Notes: generated by a model not told the origin, from the sequence alone. A stretch of DNA of 64,000 bases from Oncomelania hupensis (GCA_036898135.1 CM072522.1:14598399-14662398); one strand, 5' to 3'; counted from the first letter of the stretch, positions 1 through 12,500 are shown. Numbers and translations are program-made.

Positions 1-423
1 CCTTTTGAATGCGCCAGGTTAATCTGACTCTCCTGCAGTGCAGCCCACACTGTTGAGGTCTGCCACCCTCCCCCCTCCCACCCTCTCCACCCACCCTCCC
101 TTCTCATCATAGTGCTGATACTCGATATAATACAGTACACGACAGTACAGAATACATACCACAATATGACAGTACAATATGCTACCATACCCCACAGTAC
201 AGTACACTACCATACTACCATACCACACAGTACAATACACTACCAAACCACATAGTGTAGTACACTACCATACAATACTATATAGCACAGTTCTGTACAG
301 TACATTGTACTGCATCATACAATACAATACACTACATACCACATGATATGATACAGTACAATACACTACACTAACATACCATGCAATACTGTACAGTTCT
401 GTACAGTACCACACCATACACTA
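1..423. repeat. Degenerate AATAC/CAGTAC-rich tract
   Basis: From about 120 onward the sequence is an imperfect array of ACAGTAC, AATAC and ACTAC words. The first 115 bases are ordinary C-rich sequence with no gene. The same tract resumes at 1799, so the two pieces look like one microsatellite split by the insertion at 424-1798. Confidence 0.7.
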
Positions 424-1798
424 TGTGACGGTGGGTCTGTTGTTGCTGGGCTCTGAACAATGGAATGCTATTACCCACTCGTCTTTTCGTCTGCGGGGAT
501 CAGCTAGTGTAATCACCCTATGACTAATCTTAATACATTTATATGTTTAGCCCGGTCAGTGTGCGGATAGGGTTATTAGAGATAGGGAGAAAATGGTAAA
601 AGATTCACTGACACACTAGCTCTCGCACGGCTATGAAACATAGGTAGTCAGCCACTTGTTAACAATAAATATCACACATTTATTTCCTCTACTCTATACA
701 TAATATTATTCTCTATTAACTTAAATGTCCAAATTCGCTTCTTATAGTTCGCTCCTTGATGGGTCTATGCTGCTACTGTTCTTGCTATTTGCTAATGTCT
801 CATCATTGGGCTATTTGTTCTGGTTGGCCTACTGTTCGTTTTCAGGAGAGTGGACTACCTCACAGTCCTTCTAGATCAGTGTTAGTGCATTTCTTCTTGA
901 GCACTTAGCTGATTCGTTGAAGTGTGGTGATGGTGTCTCCTTGGTTGTTTGACTATTGAGCTATCGGAGCTCAGTGCTCGATGCTCCACTGCAGGCCGAA
1001 TGTCAGGGTTGACTCTCAGTGGTCTATCTCCTGCATCGGACCAACAAGCCTGCTCGTCTGCAACACATAAGACGAGTTTCTGCAACGCCTTGTTTACTAA
1101 GGGTGTGCAGAGCGTCTCACTGACGGCAGAAACAGCCCTCAGTGATAGCGTCCACTTATACAAACAAGAGACGATCAACTTCTATGTCCGTGGTCCACTG
1201 GAATCTCCAACATAATTCCTATACATATACATGCATCATGGCTAAACTAAACACCTGGAGAAGTAATTAACAACATACACATTCTCCGGTATAGCCACTG
1301 GTCTGCACTAATACACATAGGAGAAACAACAGTTGGACAGTTGAACATGGCAAGACTTCACAAGCATAATCCAACAATATTATCAATAAATCGCGATGAA
1401 ACAGAAGATTGATCATTTACCTTTTTGACAATGTCAGGCTGTGGCTATACTGCGATGAATGAATTTTCACCCGTACCCTGCGTAGTCTACTGCTAGAGAG
1501 AGCTTTCAGCGTGCGTCCTTTTCGGTTGAGATTTAGACAGAGAATGACTACCTAACCGTGTGGTCAGCCTAAGCCCGCGAAATCTCGTGAGATACCTGTA
1601 GCGCACACTAGCGGGGGGTTCTGGCTATACGTCAGCTGGATGAGGTCACTGCCTACCTTATCTAGCCTACACATGCTTAGCACAGTCCTGACTTGTGTCG
1701 TCTGCTAGGCATCGACTTTAATTTACAAAGGCTAAAGCAGGATGAAGTGTTAGATGCTTGAAGCCTGAGTGCTGGGTCCAAACTAGGCTTCTGTGACA
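424..1798. mobile_element. Putative solo LTR (1375 bp)
   Basis: The segment begins TGTGACGG and ends CTGTGACA, so it has TG...CA ends with a short TGT/ACA inverted terminus. It is flanked by the 5-bp direct repeat CACTA (419-423 and 1799-1803). It interrupts an AATAC-rich tract and is more complex than its flanks. These are the marks of an LTR left by recombination of a Gypsy- or BEL-type retrotransposon. No gag or pol is present. The short open frames on both strands near 882-1215 resemble no protein I know. The caveat is that CACTA is common in the flanking tract, so the duplication could be chance. Orientation is not determined. Confidence 0.6.
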
Positions 1799-2020
1799 CA
1801 CTACACCAATACAATGCAATACAGTACAATACACTACATACAACACAATATGGTGCACTTCACTACACTATCATACTACACAGTACAATACAAATCAATA
1901 CAACACAGTACAGTACAGTTCTGTTCAGTACCATACTGTCCATGGTACTGTCTCAATACGCTTCAATACAATACAATACTCGTAAAATACAATACAATAC
2001 AACAATTACAGGACAGCAAT
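1799..2020. repeat. Degenerate AATAC-rich tract, right half
   Basis: Imperfect AATAC and CAGTAC words continue the tract at 1-423. Open frames here come only from the periodic composition. Confidence 0.7.
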
Positions 2021-2440
2021 GTAAACAAAAGGACTTACAGGATTATGTATTCTGTATACAGTTAAATATTTCTACACTGACGGCCAGACATGTGACCTTG
2101 AACGTCGTTTTGGGGTTATTTATGACTCGCCTTGCGCATATTTGACATTCTTCCCCCCAAGCCCCCACCACCCAAAAAACAACAACAACAAAATACAGAT
2201 ACAAATAAAGATTTTGGTTTTGTTTTTGGGAAGTGTCCATAATCCGAGTCAGCTCCAATGCCAATTTGTGAAATTCATCCCTTCCTCTCTATCTTTCTCA
2301 ATCCAGCGCTTATTCTTTTACTCTTGCAAAATAAAAGTGTTATCTTATCTTATCTCCCGCTCTATTTCGGTAAGCCTAAAATCATTTATGCAAAATGTTG
2401 TAATTATAATAAATATTGAAAAAAATCTCACAGGGGTCGC
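2021..2440. other. No gene; possible decayed SINE tail
   Basis: No convincing coding signal. A stretch near 2094-2145 (around TTTATGACTCGCCTTGCGC) resembles the reverse complement of about 27690-27740, inside a SINE copy, so this may be a worn relative. Confidence 0.35.
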
Positions 2441-2994
2441 ACAGGCAGCTGCTGCCTTGGCAGGGTTGAGGCCCGTTTGGATGACAGGACCATCGGTCTG
2501 CATTCCAGGGTAAGACTGCTGCGCTCCCTTGTCATCTCCATCTTCCTATACGCTATACGAAACATAGACCCTCACAGCGGATCTGCTACAAAGAATACGA
2601 AGCATGGAGATGAGGTGCTACAGAAGACTCCTGGGCATTTCCTATACCCAGCACATCACCAACGACGAAGTCCGACGGACCATCACACAAGCCATTGGAC
2701 ATCAAGATGACCTGCTCACAGTGGTGAGGAAACGGAAACTCCGATGGTATGGTATGGCCACGTCACCAGATCATCATGCCTTGCAAAGACCATTCTGCAA
2801 GGCACAGTGCAAGGAGGTAGAAGAAGAGGGAGACCGAAAAAGAGGTGGGAGGACAAAATTCTAGAATGAACTGGTTTGACACTGAGCGAAGCCATCAGGG
2901 TTGCTGAGGACAGAGAAAGATAGAGTATGCTGGTTAAACGATCATCTGTGGTGCCCCAGCGACCTTTGAGTTACGGGATAGGATAGGATAGGAA
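2441..2994 (+). mobile_element. RTE-type LINE, 3' fragment
   Basis: A 5'-truncated copy of the LINE seen most completely at 37388-38807. Frames 2477-2710 and 2604-2864 carry pieces of the post-RT region (MEMRCYRRLLGISYTQHITN, then RKRKLRWYG), broken by frameshifts. It ends in the tail GGGATAGGATAGGATAGG. Dead copy. Confidence 0.8.
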
Positions 2995-3380
2995 AAAGTA
3001 TCAAATTCTATAATAATTCTCTCCTCACTGTCTCACTCCTTCTGTCTGTCGCTCTACCCCACTCTCCCTCTATCTTTCCCTCCCTCTCTTCTTCTACTTC
3101 TAATTATTATAACCCCAAATAATTCTAACAATTCTAATCTTCACCTAATCTCATTTACTACTAACATTCTATAAAAACGCTCTCCTCTCTCTCTCTCTCT
3201 CCTTCGGTCTGTCTCTCTCCCTCTATCCCTTCCTTTCTTCTTCTTCTTCTTCTTCTTCTTCTTCTTCTTCTTCTTCTTCTTCTTCTTCTTCTTCTTCTTC
3301 TTCTTCTTCTAACCCCAAATAATTCTAACAATTCTAATCTTCACCTAATCACCTTTACTACACGCTACTGAAAAGAGAAA
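2995..3380. repeat. About 200-bp tandem duplication with (TTC)n
   Basis: A CT-rich block followed by AACCCCAAATAATTCTAAC occurs at about 3001-3160 and again at about 3180-3360. In the second unit the pyrimidine run has grown into an uninterrupted (TTC)n at about 3236-3310. Confidence 0.75.
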
Positions 3381-3876
3381 AGCAAACTGATAGCAGTCAG
3401 CAGGAGTATTGCCAGTGCTTGTAGCCAATTTATTGTATAGGTCCACTTCGGTTCAATACTTCCTGCCACACCTCATAAAGGAACATGTAGCTTTACCAAC
3501 AGAGCTATTCCAGGCCCGTATGAATGAGAGAATTATACGTCTCTGCCAGGCACACGTTTGTGTTATTTTACCTTTGTGCAATGAGCCTTACTGTTTGGCA
3601 GCTGTCTCACTGTATACTTTTATCTAATCAATAATTAATAATTAACTGTTTGTGTGCATGTGTGTTGTTAGTATTTCCAAGCAATATCTGGAAATACAGC
3701 CGAACAAACACGCTTTTATCAAAAGAAAAAACGACACGCGTTTCTTGTTTATCTTGCATACATTTTGACGTCCTTCGGGTGCCTGTAGAATGATTGCATG
3801 CTTTATAGGCATGATTCTTCTTATGTCATGGAAAATATGGCGGCAAAACGGAACAGAATTCAGCTCGCTCTCATCC
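3381..3876. other. No recognisable feature
   Basis: The open frame at 3409-3627 has no recognisable domain and no splice context. I see no repeat family here. Confidence 0.4.
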
Positions 3877-5284
3877 TTCCTATCCTATCCTATCCCGTAA
3901 CTCGAAGGTCGTAGGGGCACCACAGGTGATCGTTTAACCAGCGTACTCCCATCTTTCTCTGTCCTCAGCAACCCTCATGGCTTCACTCGGTGTCAAGCCA
4001 GTCCATTCTCGAATGTTGTCCTCCCACCTCTTTTCTGTCTCCCTCTTCTGCCTCATTGCACCGTGACTTGCAGGATGGTCTTTGCAAGACCTGATGCTCT
4101 GGTGATTTGGCCATACCATCGGAGTTTCAATTTCTTCACCACTGTGAGCAGGTCATCGTGATGTCCAATGGCTAGTGTGATGGTCTGTCGGATTTCGTCG
4201 TTGGTGATATGCTGGGTATAAGAAATGCCCAGAAGTCTTCTGTGGTACCTCATCTCCATGCTTTGTATTCTTCGTTGTAGATCTGCTGTGAGGGTCCATG
4301 TTTCGCAAGCATATAGGAAGATGAAGATGACAAGGGATCGCAACAGCCTTACCTTGGAATGTAGACTGATGGTCCTGTCTTTCCAAATGGGCTTCAACCT
4401 TGTCAGGGCAGCAGTTGTTTGCGCGATCCTGGAGAGGACTTCCTGTCGGGACCCATTGTCGTATACAATGGCTCCTAAATATTTGAAGCTATGCACTGTG
4501 TTGAGGTATTGGCCTTGGACTTTGATGTCCGTGTTAATGCCATTGGTGTTGTTGGTCATCATTTTGGTCTTCTCTGCACTTATTTCCATTCCATAGGCTC
4601 TGGAGGTGGTGTCAAGCCTCTGTACCAGCTGTTCAAATTCTTGTTTCTATTCAGCCAATCCATCAATGTCATCCGCAAAATGGAGGTTGGAGATTGCTCT
4701 ACCCCCTATGCTGACTGCCTTTGTGATTTGCAAGGGCATCTGACATGATGCGCTCTAGGAAGATGTTAAGGAGTGTTGGAGAGAGGAGGCATCCTTGATG
4801 CACACCAATTGTTGTTCTGAACCAGTTTCCGATGGCGCTGCTGTGGAGGGTTGCACTAGTAGCTTTGTCATACAGGCTTTTGGTAACTTCAATAATGTTA
4901 AGGCTGATGTTATACACTCTCATGGTTGCCCTTGGTATTCCAGTCGCCTTCCACTATGACTATGTCCTTCTTCGGCACTTGGTCATGGACAGCCTGTAGA
5001 TGCTCATAGAAATCCTCCACTTTGCTGTCGTCATAGTCTGATGTTGGGGCATAGGCTTGGATGATTGTGATGTTGAATGGGGATTCTCTCAGACGGATGG
5101 TAATGAGTCTACTGGAGACTGCACGGCAACCCATGACAGTGGCTAGAATGTCTCTGTGGACTAAGAATCCAACGCCGTGTTCGTGCCTGTCTTCTCTCCC
5201 GCTGAAACAAATCTTGAGGCCTTTGTCGGTCGTTGTTTCAACTAGGCCTTTCCTAAAATGTTCCATCAGTAGTAGTCCACCTCG
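3877..5284 (-). mobile_element. RTE-type LINE with large internal deletion
   Basis: Read on the minus strand, this copy has part of an apurinic-type endonuclease (4910-5398: HGVGFLVHRD, then IIQAYAPTSDYDD and EGDWN) joined directly near 4927 to the middle of the RT (MRVYNIS...IGVHQGCLLSP). The RT thumb region follows, ending in the TATCC-repeat tail at 3877-3895. The rest of the endonuclease, the linker and the RT fingers are missing, which fits one internal deletion. The frame is broken between 4589 and 4699. It is useful because it is the only copy here showing the endonuclease end. Clade assignment to RTE (the CFDP2/BovB-like group) is from general family resemblance. Confidence 0.8.
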
Positions 5285-6300
5285 TGGGCCAGTTCTTCTA
5301 ATTAATAATATACTACATGTGGAAGCACATCTACACAAGAAAACTGATGATATAGTCAAGGAATTATAAATTCCACCAACTCCAAGCACCTTCAACACCC
5401 TTCAAGAGGACCTAAAGTGTCGAAACCTGGGCAAAAAAAGTGGGGCATGAGGTTCAACGCTACCAAATGCTACACCATGAACATTTCAAGACATACCCCA
5501 CAAACCTTTGTGTACTCCCTCAACAACATCATACTCCCAACACGTCTCCAACAACCTTACCTAGGCATCATCTTCTCTGACAACCTGAAATGGTCACTCC
5601 ACATAAACAAAGCTCTTAAGAAAGCCAACTGTGCCCTGGGCTTCATTCGTAGAAATCTGCGCCACTGCCCAAACTTTTGCAAATGCAATGCATATCTTGC
5701 CCTGGTCGGTCCCCTACTTGAATATGATGCAATCATCTGGGACCCCTATCTTAAGGAATACATTAAAAAGCTGGAGCGAATTCAGTGTAATGCAGTGCGC
5801 TTTATTGCAAGAGACTACGGATATCTACCCCAAGCTTCGTCACTGCACTGGTCTCCTGAAAAGATTTGATCTCCCCTTCCTTCAAGATAGGCCTGAGCAA
5901 CTCCGCTTAACATTCCTCTGTAAGGTGGTTGAGGGACCGGTGCCGGCTATGCCAGCAGATTTTTTTTTTGACTTCACAACAACCAGGCCATCTGATCAGA
6001 CCCACACGCTCGACTTAAACTGACTTCTTTTCTAGCAACCCGATGGACAATTACATCCGTAACAACAATAGATGCTTCATGGTGCCCCAGTGCAACACAG
6101 AGCAGTACAAACAATCTTTCTTCCCTCGCACCATCAATGCCTGGAACCAACTTCACAGTTCAGTTGTTGGCTCGTCATCTATCAAGGAATACAAAACTGC
6201 CCTAGCATCTGCTAGGCGCCGTAAAAATTAGCAGCACCGCACCCCCCACCGTTGCGCCTCTGCCGGTATATTGATGTAGCAACATACCTCACCAGAACAG
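5285..6300 (+). mobile_element. CR1/L2-like LINE, C-terminal RT fragment
   Basis: Frames 5417-5869 and 6043-6231 give the thumb and tail of a Jockey-supergroup RT: WGMRFNATKCYTMNIS, YLGIIFSDNLKWSLHI, LERIQCNAVRFIARDYGY and, after a frameshift, SFFPRTINAWNQL. The catalytic palm is absent and a frameshift separates the pieces near 5870, so this is a 5'-truncated dead copy. It abuts the opposed RTE copy at about 5284. Confidence 0.75.
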
Positions 6301-8089
6301 AACCAGAACCTTCTTTAAAAAGTAAGAGGACATACGAATGTTCGTATGAAAGCATTAAATATATACGCTCGTATGTATGTGTGTGTCTATTCATGTTCAT
6401 TCCCTCTCAGGTTAAAATTGTAAAAAGCGCTTATCCACCTTGTAATTAATTCACATTTAGATATGCGCGCGCGCGTGTGTGTTTGTGCGCAAGTGTGAAC
6501 CCGGCCGTGTGCATGTGAAAAGATAAAAAGCTTAATGAGTATTCCGTGCAGATGATTCGAATGTGTTGTTTTCATAGTTTTGGTTTGAAAGAAAAGAAAT
6601 AAAAGAGTTCGCTATTTTCAGGTTGTAAATCAGAATATCCTGATCTCTCTCTCTCTCCCTCTCTCCCCCATGACCTGGCCAAAACTCTTCTAATATCAGC
6701 CCTATTGCAATAACATGACGAGAATACAGTTTGAGGTGTTCTGGGCTGTAAATCTTACATCCAAAAAAATATTTTAGAGACAACTGTAACGAATACAAAC
6801 GTACAACTCGGCCATTAACTGTCGACCACAGCTACAACAACAAATTTCAGCTATAACAAAAGGGAAAATGTTTCCAGGACATCGTTGTAAATGTGTTTGA
6901 CTGAACTTTGAAATAGGGAAAAGAATTAATCAAATGTAAGTCTGTTAGTCTGTAGGACGTTATATTTCAAGAACCACTTTAACAGTTTTTGACCAAAACT
7001 TCATAGAAACATTACCAAGGTTATTGGCCAGCCTCTCATGCCATCGCATTTGCTCTACCTCTAAGGTCAAATTCATTGGTGGCAATTCTTTGCTAAACAT
7101 ATCTTGCACATATCTCAAGAAATGGCTGAACCAATTTTGATTGTTGGTATACAGGTACCAACTCATGGCCAATTGACAGTCTATTGGTCAGTCACACCGT
7201 TGGACTGCACTTCACTTTTCTATGCAAAATACCTCTTTAGCATTATCTTAAAAAAAAAAAAAAAAAGGATTGGCCCATTTTCATCTCTTCTTTTTTTCTA
7301 TACAGATATTTTAACTACTACTCAGCTTTTGGGATCTTTCGTATCTACGCGTTCTCAAAGGTGAAGGTTGCTGGGGGCCATAATTTCTAAGAAGTATCTC
7401 ACAACTGACTGGACAAAAGTCGATCATTTTTAGCTCACAGATATTTCAAGGATTGGCCCATTTTCAAATTTTTAATCGTGCTTCTTTAGGATAAAGCCGA
7501 CATGTATCTACAAAAATGAACAAAAACTAAGCGACCTTTTTCGGCCTTAAAGTGTTATCTAATTATTTGAAATTCCATGTGGCTAAGTTTGTAGCACGTC
7601 CGACGGTTAAGCAGAGAGACGGGTTTGAGTTTCCGAAAGATCTTTATGTTTGTAGATTTTATTATGCATAACTCGTAGAAAGGAGACAAAAAAAAGTTGA
7701 TGAATGAGAAGAAGACCACTGATTCCTGATTTAATGTCAAGATGAAATGCAAGTTAGGCTCCTGTCAGGTCCCTGTACCCCATTCTTATTTTGTACTATT
7801 CTTTGAAGTTTCACAGATTCACAAACTTTTTCTTTTTTTTAGACAGGAAAAACTATTGCGCCTAGTATGAAATGCTGTGAGTGATCATCTTTGCTTGAGC
7901 TACATACTACTAGCCTGGTGGGCAAAGTGGAAATTTCTGCATAACAACAACCCTCCTCAGTTTCTCTTCTCCGACTCTTCTATTCCATGTAGCCTGAAGT
8001 CCCTCCTGATTTCTCTGTCTGTTTCTCTCTTATGGGGGAGGAGTGAAGTGCATGTGAATGAGTGTACATTGTACCGAGGCCGGTGGCTT

Positions 8090-8094
<5 letters not shown>
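6301..8094. other. No gene; includes a 'family J' repeat copy
   Basis: No coding signal. About 6955-7180 (TTTCAAGAACCAC..., then a TCAAGAAATGGCTGAACCAATTTTG block) resembles 28820-29050, with weaker relatives at 13560-13890 and 29955-30230. The words GGATTGGCCCATTTTCA occur twice (7267 and 7450). A CA/GCGC-rich tract lies at 6462-6500. Confidence 0.5.

Positions 8095-8124
<30 letters not shown>
8095..8124. repeat. Poly-T run
   Basis: An uninterrupted T run of about 30. On the minus strand it could be a retroposon A-tail, but no element body is recognisable next to it. Confidence 0.8.
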
Positions 8125-8131
<7 letters not shown>

Positions 8132-8319
8132 ACATTTGGAAGTCTTGAAGTCTTTGAAGTCTGTTTCTCTCTCACTCTCCTTTCCCTGTTCTACACTTTT
8201 GCCTCGCCACAGCTGCATGCTCAATAAATTTTCAGCAATACATTGTCTCTTCGATTGCACATTTCAGCAGCACAGGTCTTTTTCACATTCACAGTGATTG
8301 TTGTGCTACCGGCAAAAAG

Positions 8320-8520
8320 AAAAGATTAAACCCAGCAAGCACTAGGTCCCTTCTCTCCCATATCTGCTTGCCCAAGGAGTGTGCTCAGTTGTCTGGGTGT
8401 CAGACCATGCACTCAAGGCAGCAAGTGATCACCTCATGTGGCTTGAGTTTGATCCTGTATCGGTCAGTGCCTTGAGCATCTCTTGAGCTGGAAAAGCCCT
8501 AAATAAGAAGTAGATAAAGA
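8320..8520 (+). repeat. 'Family C' dispersed repeat
   Basis: Contains CAGCAAGCACTAGGTCCCTT, ACTCAAGGCAGCAAGTGATC and GAGCTGGAAAAGCCCTAAAT. Reverse-complement or direct relatives lie at 30575-30780, 38875-39015, 50523-50640, 56300-56400 and 61000-61115. The shared end (GAGCTGGTAAAGCGCTATAT-like) suggests a short retroposon 3' end. Confidence 0.55.
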
Positions 8521-9000
8521 AATAATAAAACGGTGAGAGCAAGAGCGAGCAAGACGAGGCAAAAACGGTGTATTTATATAGCATGTGACATGAAATGTAA
8601 ACAGAAATAACGTGGTTTTTTTAATGTGAAACATTTGTGGCTTTCAGGTTGGGGCATGAGGGTGGGTGGTGGTGTGGGAGGGTGGTTTTAAAAGAAAGAG
8701 AGAGAAGTGGGGGGGGGGGGGTGGAGTGTGTTGGGAATGAGAGAGACGGGCATGAAAGGTATAAGAAATACTGATTAGCCTTATCATTGGAACTTGTGAT
8801 AGTGTGTGGGTTTGGGTGGGGGTGGTGTGGTGTGGTGACTTAAAGCCTGTTGAGGATGTCTGGATCCCAGACAGATCAATACCCAGTGCCCACAGTCATG
8901 ATGTTTTAGTACTGTCCTCAGACTTACTTCTGAGTATTGCTACTTCCATAATAGGGTTGGTATTACTATAATATTTTGCCACTACCGTCACTACGTGTTT
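8521..9000. other. No gene; GT/G-rich low-complexity sequence
   Basis: Includes purine- and GGTGTGG-rich runs (8650-8850) and a G11 run near 8710. No gene is visible. Confidence 0.5.
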
Positions 9001-9059
9001 AGTACAACTACATCGATGATTCACTGAAACACAATTATAGATGGAGATTGCATCCTCTG

Positions 9060-9400
9060 GTTGGAATACTTATCATTAAAGGGACTAACTTCGACGCATT
9101 TGAGTGCTTCACGGATCCTTTTTACAGTGTAAAGAAAGGGTTAAACCCCAAATTGATCGCTTTCAAAAATAGTTTTAGATATAAATTGATAAAGTCTTTT
9201 TGTTTATGTGCACATTAACAGCAACAGTATTGATTATAAGCAAACTTGTATGGTACTGCACAGTTGTTTGTTCACATACCGAGGAAGAGAATCTGACAAT
9301 TTAAAGCTTAACGGTCGGTTTGAGCAACAATTACCCACTCTATCAACTTTTTATGTGACGACAATGCCAATTCTCAAGTTCTTAATTCTTAGTCATTGTT
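9060..9400. repeat. 'Family I' MITE-like repeat
   Basis: Begins near ATTAAAGGGACTAAC and contains AACGGTCGGTTTGAGCAA. It resembles 28345-28745, whose ends (TTAAAGGGCC and GGCCCTTTCAGA) are short inverted repeats. The two copies are diverged. Confidence 0.4.
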
Positions 9401-10186
9401 TATAGGGTCCAGCGGAAAAATAAGCCCAAATCCTTGAGACTCCATTCCTTCAAGTGTTGTTGCTAGTGCTAGTAACCACGTTTCCAGTTTGGGACCATCT
9501 TACTACCAATTTGGAATGCTGATAAACGAAATGTCTGCTGGCGATATTGATGAAGGAAAGACAAAATGCTTGTGTAACAAATTTTAAAAAAGAAAAAAAA
9601 AGTGGTGGGGGGTGGGGGAAATGGAGGCATTTTTTAATAATCATTATTAGATGCAACCCTCTGAAGGGTAAGGTAATGATAACAAAGATCCATCTTCCTC
9701 TTCTGCTGCCAGTTGTTGTATTTCGTGGGATTATAAAGTAGATACAGTTGGCCATTTCACAGTGTTCCCTTTTCAGTTATGTTCATTAGGACCACTGTGT
9801 CTGTACCCTGTTCCATACATTTGCATACATGTTACATTGTTGTGTTAAATCCTAAACAAATAATAATAATAATTTATTTTATAAAGCTCAAAATTCAAAC
9901 TGACAGTTTGCTCTAAGTGCCCATACGCATTCACACATAGAAGCGCGTAAGTTTAAAAAGAAAAAAACAACTTTAAAGTATAAACAAACACATAAATATA
10001 GTACAGATACTAAAACGGTAAAAGAAAAAAAAAGTAAATTTATTGTAAAATCAGTAACATTTTAAAATCTAAATCAAAAATTGATGTTGGAAACTGATTG
10101 ATTGATTAGCTAATTGGTTGTTGGAAAATACTGTTTGATTGATTTACCCCTCCATTCAGTCATTGTTATTTTTGTAATTTCTACAG
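9401..10186. other. No gene; presumed intron or upstream sequence
   Basis: Lies before the first recognised Ig exon. It holds (AAT)n at about 9867-9880 and A-rich runs. Because the exon at 10187 starts in phase 1, at least one earlier exon must exist; I cannot find it here or further left. Confidence 0.5.
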
Positions 10187-10477
10187 GTGTCACAGAAAAT
10201 GATGAACCTCCCTCATCACCCCTCTCCATATTAGCCACACAGTCTCGGATCCAAATCTCCCCAGGACATCTTCTATCCTTGCAGTGCCTGGTCAGAGGAC
10301 AGATCCAACCTGGATTCTCACTCCAATGGATTCACCAGACCAGCCTATCGGATCAGCAGAATCCTGTACAAACTGTCTTGTCAGATTGGAATGAAGTGGT
10401 ATCCCAGGATATGAATTATGTGGTGAAAATCCACTCCAGTTTGACTACAACTGTGATGACCCTTGTTTTACAAGAAG
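10187..10477 (+). CDS. Ig-domain A, first exon (adhesion-type protein)
   Basis: Exon of 291 bp, with acceptor TTTCTACAG just before it and donor GTGAGC just after. It starts and ends in phase 1. The reading frame gives the first half of an Ig domain: the B-strand cysteine in LLSLQCLVRG and the core tryptophan in SLQWIHQ, then a long strand region (YVVKIHSS...MTLVLQE). The second cysteine is in the next exon, and the junction codon reads GTG (Val). The long C-to-E strand spacing is V-set-like. The open frame runs upstream of the acceptor only by chance. I infer an extracellular ligand- or cell-binding module; the protein family is not identified from this domain alone. Confidence 0.78.
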
Positions 10478-10930
10478 GTGAGCAATAACTGAAAAATTAA
10501 TAATTTTTTTTAATTTAAAAATTGAGTATTTAGTTGTTTTTTTCTCTTGTCCTGCCTCCATTTTCAACAGCACCAACAGCAGCATCGTTGTTAGGCTACA
10601 TTATTGTTGTTGCTCAACTTGTTATCCTTACTGTCATCATCAAGTTCACTTGCTTGGACTCCATATTTTATCATCATGATCATCATCACTGTCATCATTG
10701 CCATTAATATCATCACCATCATCTTCATTATGACCCTCTTCTCCTCCTAAATTCTCCTTTTCCTCCTCCTCATCTTCCTTTCACCATAATCATCTATTTT
10801 CTCCAAGTACGTAACTTTCATTTTCATCATCATTATGATCATCGTCACTAATACATGTATCGTTAATAACCTCATGAGTGTTAAGCTGTGCCATGGTCTC
10901 TTTTTGGGGGCACATTTAGTGCCATGATTA

Positions 10931-11512
10931 CATTACATTACATTACATAATTGTTGCTTTAGGTCCAGCGGACTCTTCCGAGCCAAATCAGGACAGGACA
11001 ACCCCCAATCCGCATAAAAGATCTGCTGAAACAACCCTAGTGGGAAAACTGAATGCCCTCCACCAGCCAGTCACTTTACAATAAAGACATCCCACGCAGG
11101 GGACGGCTGAGGCTTTACCCCAACTAATCGAACTCCCGTTTACAAAAACAAAATAGAATACAAACATCATTATAAATTATCAACAAAACACATACATATA
11201 AAATGCCTACATTGCTAAATAATAACATCATAGGAAGCCCTAGTGACCACCTGGCAGAAAGCGTCCAACATTCCCAAGCTGATCCAACAGACCTCATACA
11301 CAAACAAGGAGTCTTGTCCCAGAAGAGTTTTAAAGAAAAAAGGTAGGTCATAGATCTAGCGAAGAAGAAGATAGTATAGCAGATTGATAGAACAGAGCAG
11401 GAATGAGAAAGAGCAAATGAGAAAAAGACCGTGACAGTGGGAATTTAAAGCACTAAATTTCCAGAAAGTGGGGATACTATTTATACTGAAACCCCCGGCA
11501 CCCCAACGGGGG
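10931..11512 (-). mobile_element. Family A short retroposon, full length
   Basis: Minus-strand copy. Its 5' end (CCCCCGTTGGGGTGCCGG on the minus strand) is at 11512. Its 3' end carries the tail (TGTAA)n, seen on the plus strand as CATTACATTACATTACAT at 10931-10948. It is flanked by an imperfect 15-bp target-site duplication (10916-10930 and 11513-11527, sharing ATGATTA and AGTG). Length is about 582 bp. No credible protein is encoded. Confidence 0.8.
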
Positions 11513-11539
11513 TAAGTGTCATGATTAACAAAATCAGTT

Positions 11540-12500
11540 GAGGGAAAGAAAAGTCAAGGCCAGCACTGCTTACTTCGACACTCAAAAATAGCGCTGACGT
11601 GTCTCACAGTTATTGCTGCCTGGCAGAGATTTGGCATCTAATATCCTGCCTGATGCAGAATATTGATTTAATTAAGAATAATACTGTAGTAGTATTTGCA
11701 GTAGTAATATATTAACTTGAAACGTGATACTTTGATTTGATCACAGGTCAAGTTCAAGGCCATGAGCATTGTTTCTTTGGTATTTAATATCATGGCTGAT
11801 GAGACTAGGGTTAATTAGCAGAATTGAATTGTATTCTTGTTTTCAAACTTTATATTTAATATTTTATGTGGGTAGTATTGTATTGCAGGCAAGTTTGTTA
11901 CTGTTTGGTATTAGATATATCCTGCCTTATAAAATTATTTGACATCAGTTAGATTAGTGAAAGATTAATACTATATTAGCATATTGAAACCTTATTGTAT
12001 AACTATAAGTTATGCTTTGATATTTTGTGTGGATAGTCAAGTATTATTGGCAAGTCAAGACTGTTTTTTTATGCATCAGCTATTCCACCTGATTAAATTA
12101 TTTGACATCAGTTAGCAAATTATTAATAGATTATTACCAACTAGTAGATAAGTGGTAGATTATTGTGTTATTATAGTGATGCTTTATATTTTGACATTTT
12201 CGTGGTAAATTAATATGTAATGTAGGTGATATTGTGAACAAGCACAGATAGGTCAGGGTCATTACTGCTTATCTGGCATCCAATAACCTGTCCGATTAGC
12301 ATTAATTAGCAGAATAATGAGGGAAGTATTGTAAAGACTGTTACTTTGAGGCCAGCTAGTGAATCTTTGTGTGGGTGGTATTGTATATCAGGCAAAGATT
12401 GGTCGATGTTAGCAGTTGACATCAAATATCCTGCCTGGAGATACAATTATTTGACATAAGTTAGCAGGATTGTTGATAACAATAATGGTCACAGTTGTAT
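11540..12500. repeat. Decayed tandem array, unit about 140-280 bp
   Basis: A motif like GGCATCTAATATCCTGCC recurs near 11632, 11908, 12072, 12277 and 12418. A second motif, GGTAGTATTGTATTGCAGGC-like, lies near 11871, 12032, 12227 and 12372, followed by TTATTTGACATCAGTTAG. Spacing is irregular, so this is an old, strongly diverged satellite-like array. Confidence 0.6.

Noticed and set aside
882..1215. Overlapping opposite-strand frames near 1 kb
   Set aside because: No domain, no splice context, and they lie inside the putative solo LTR.
4225..4748. Plus-strand frames over the RTE copy
   Set aside because: They are antisense shadows of the minus-strand RT; the same shadows recur over every RTE copy.
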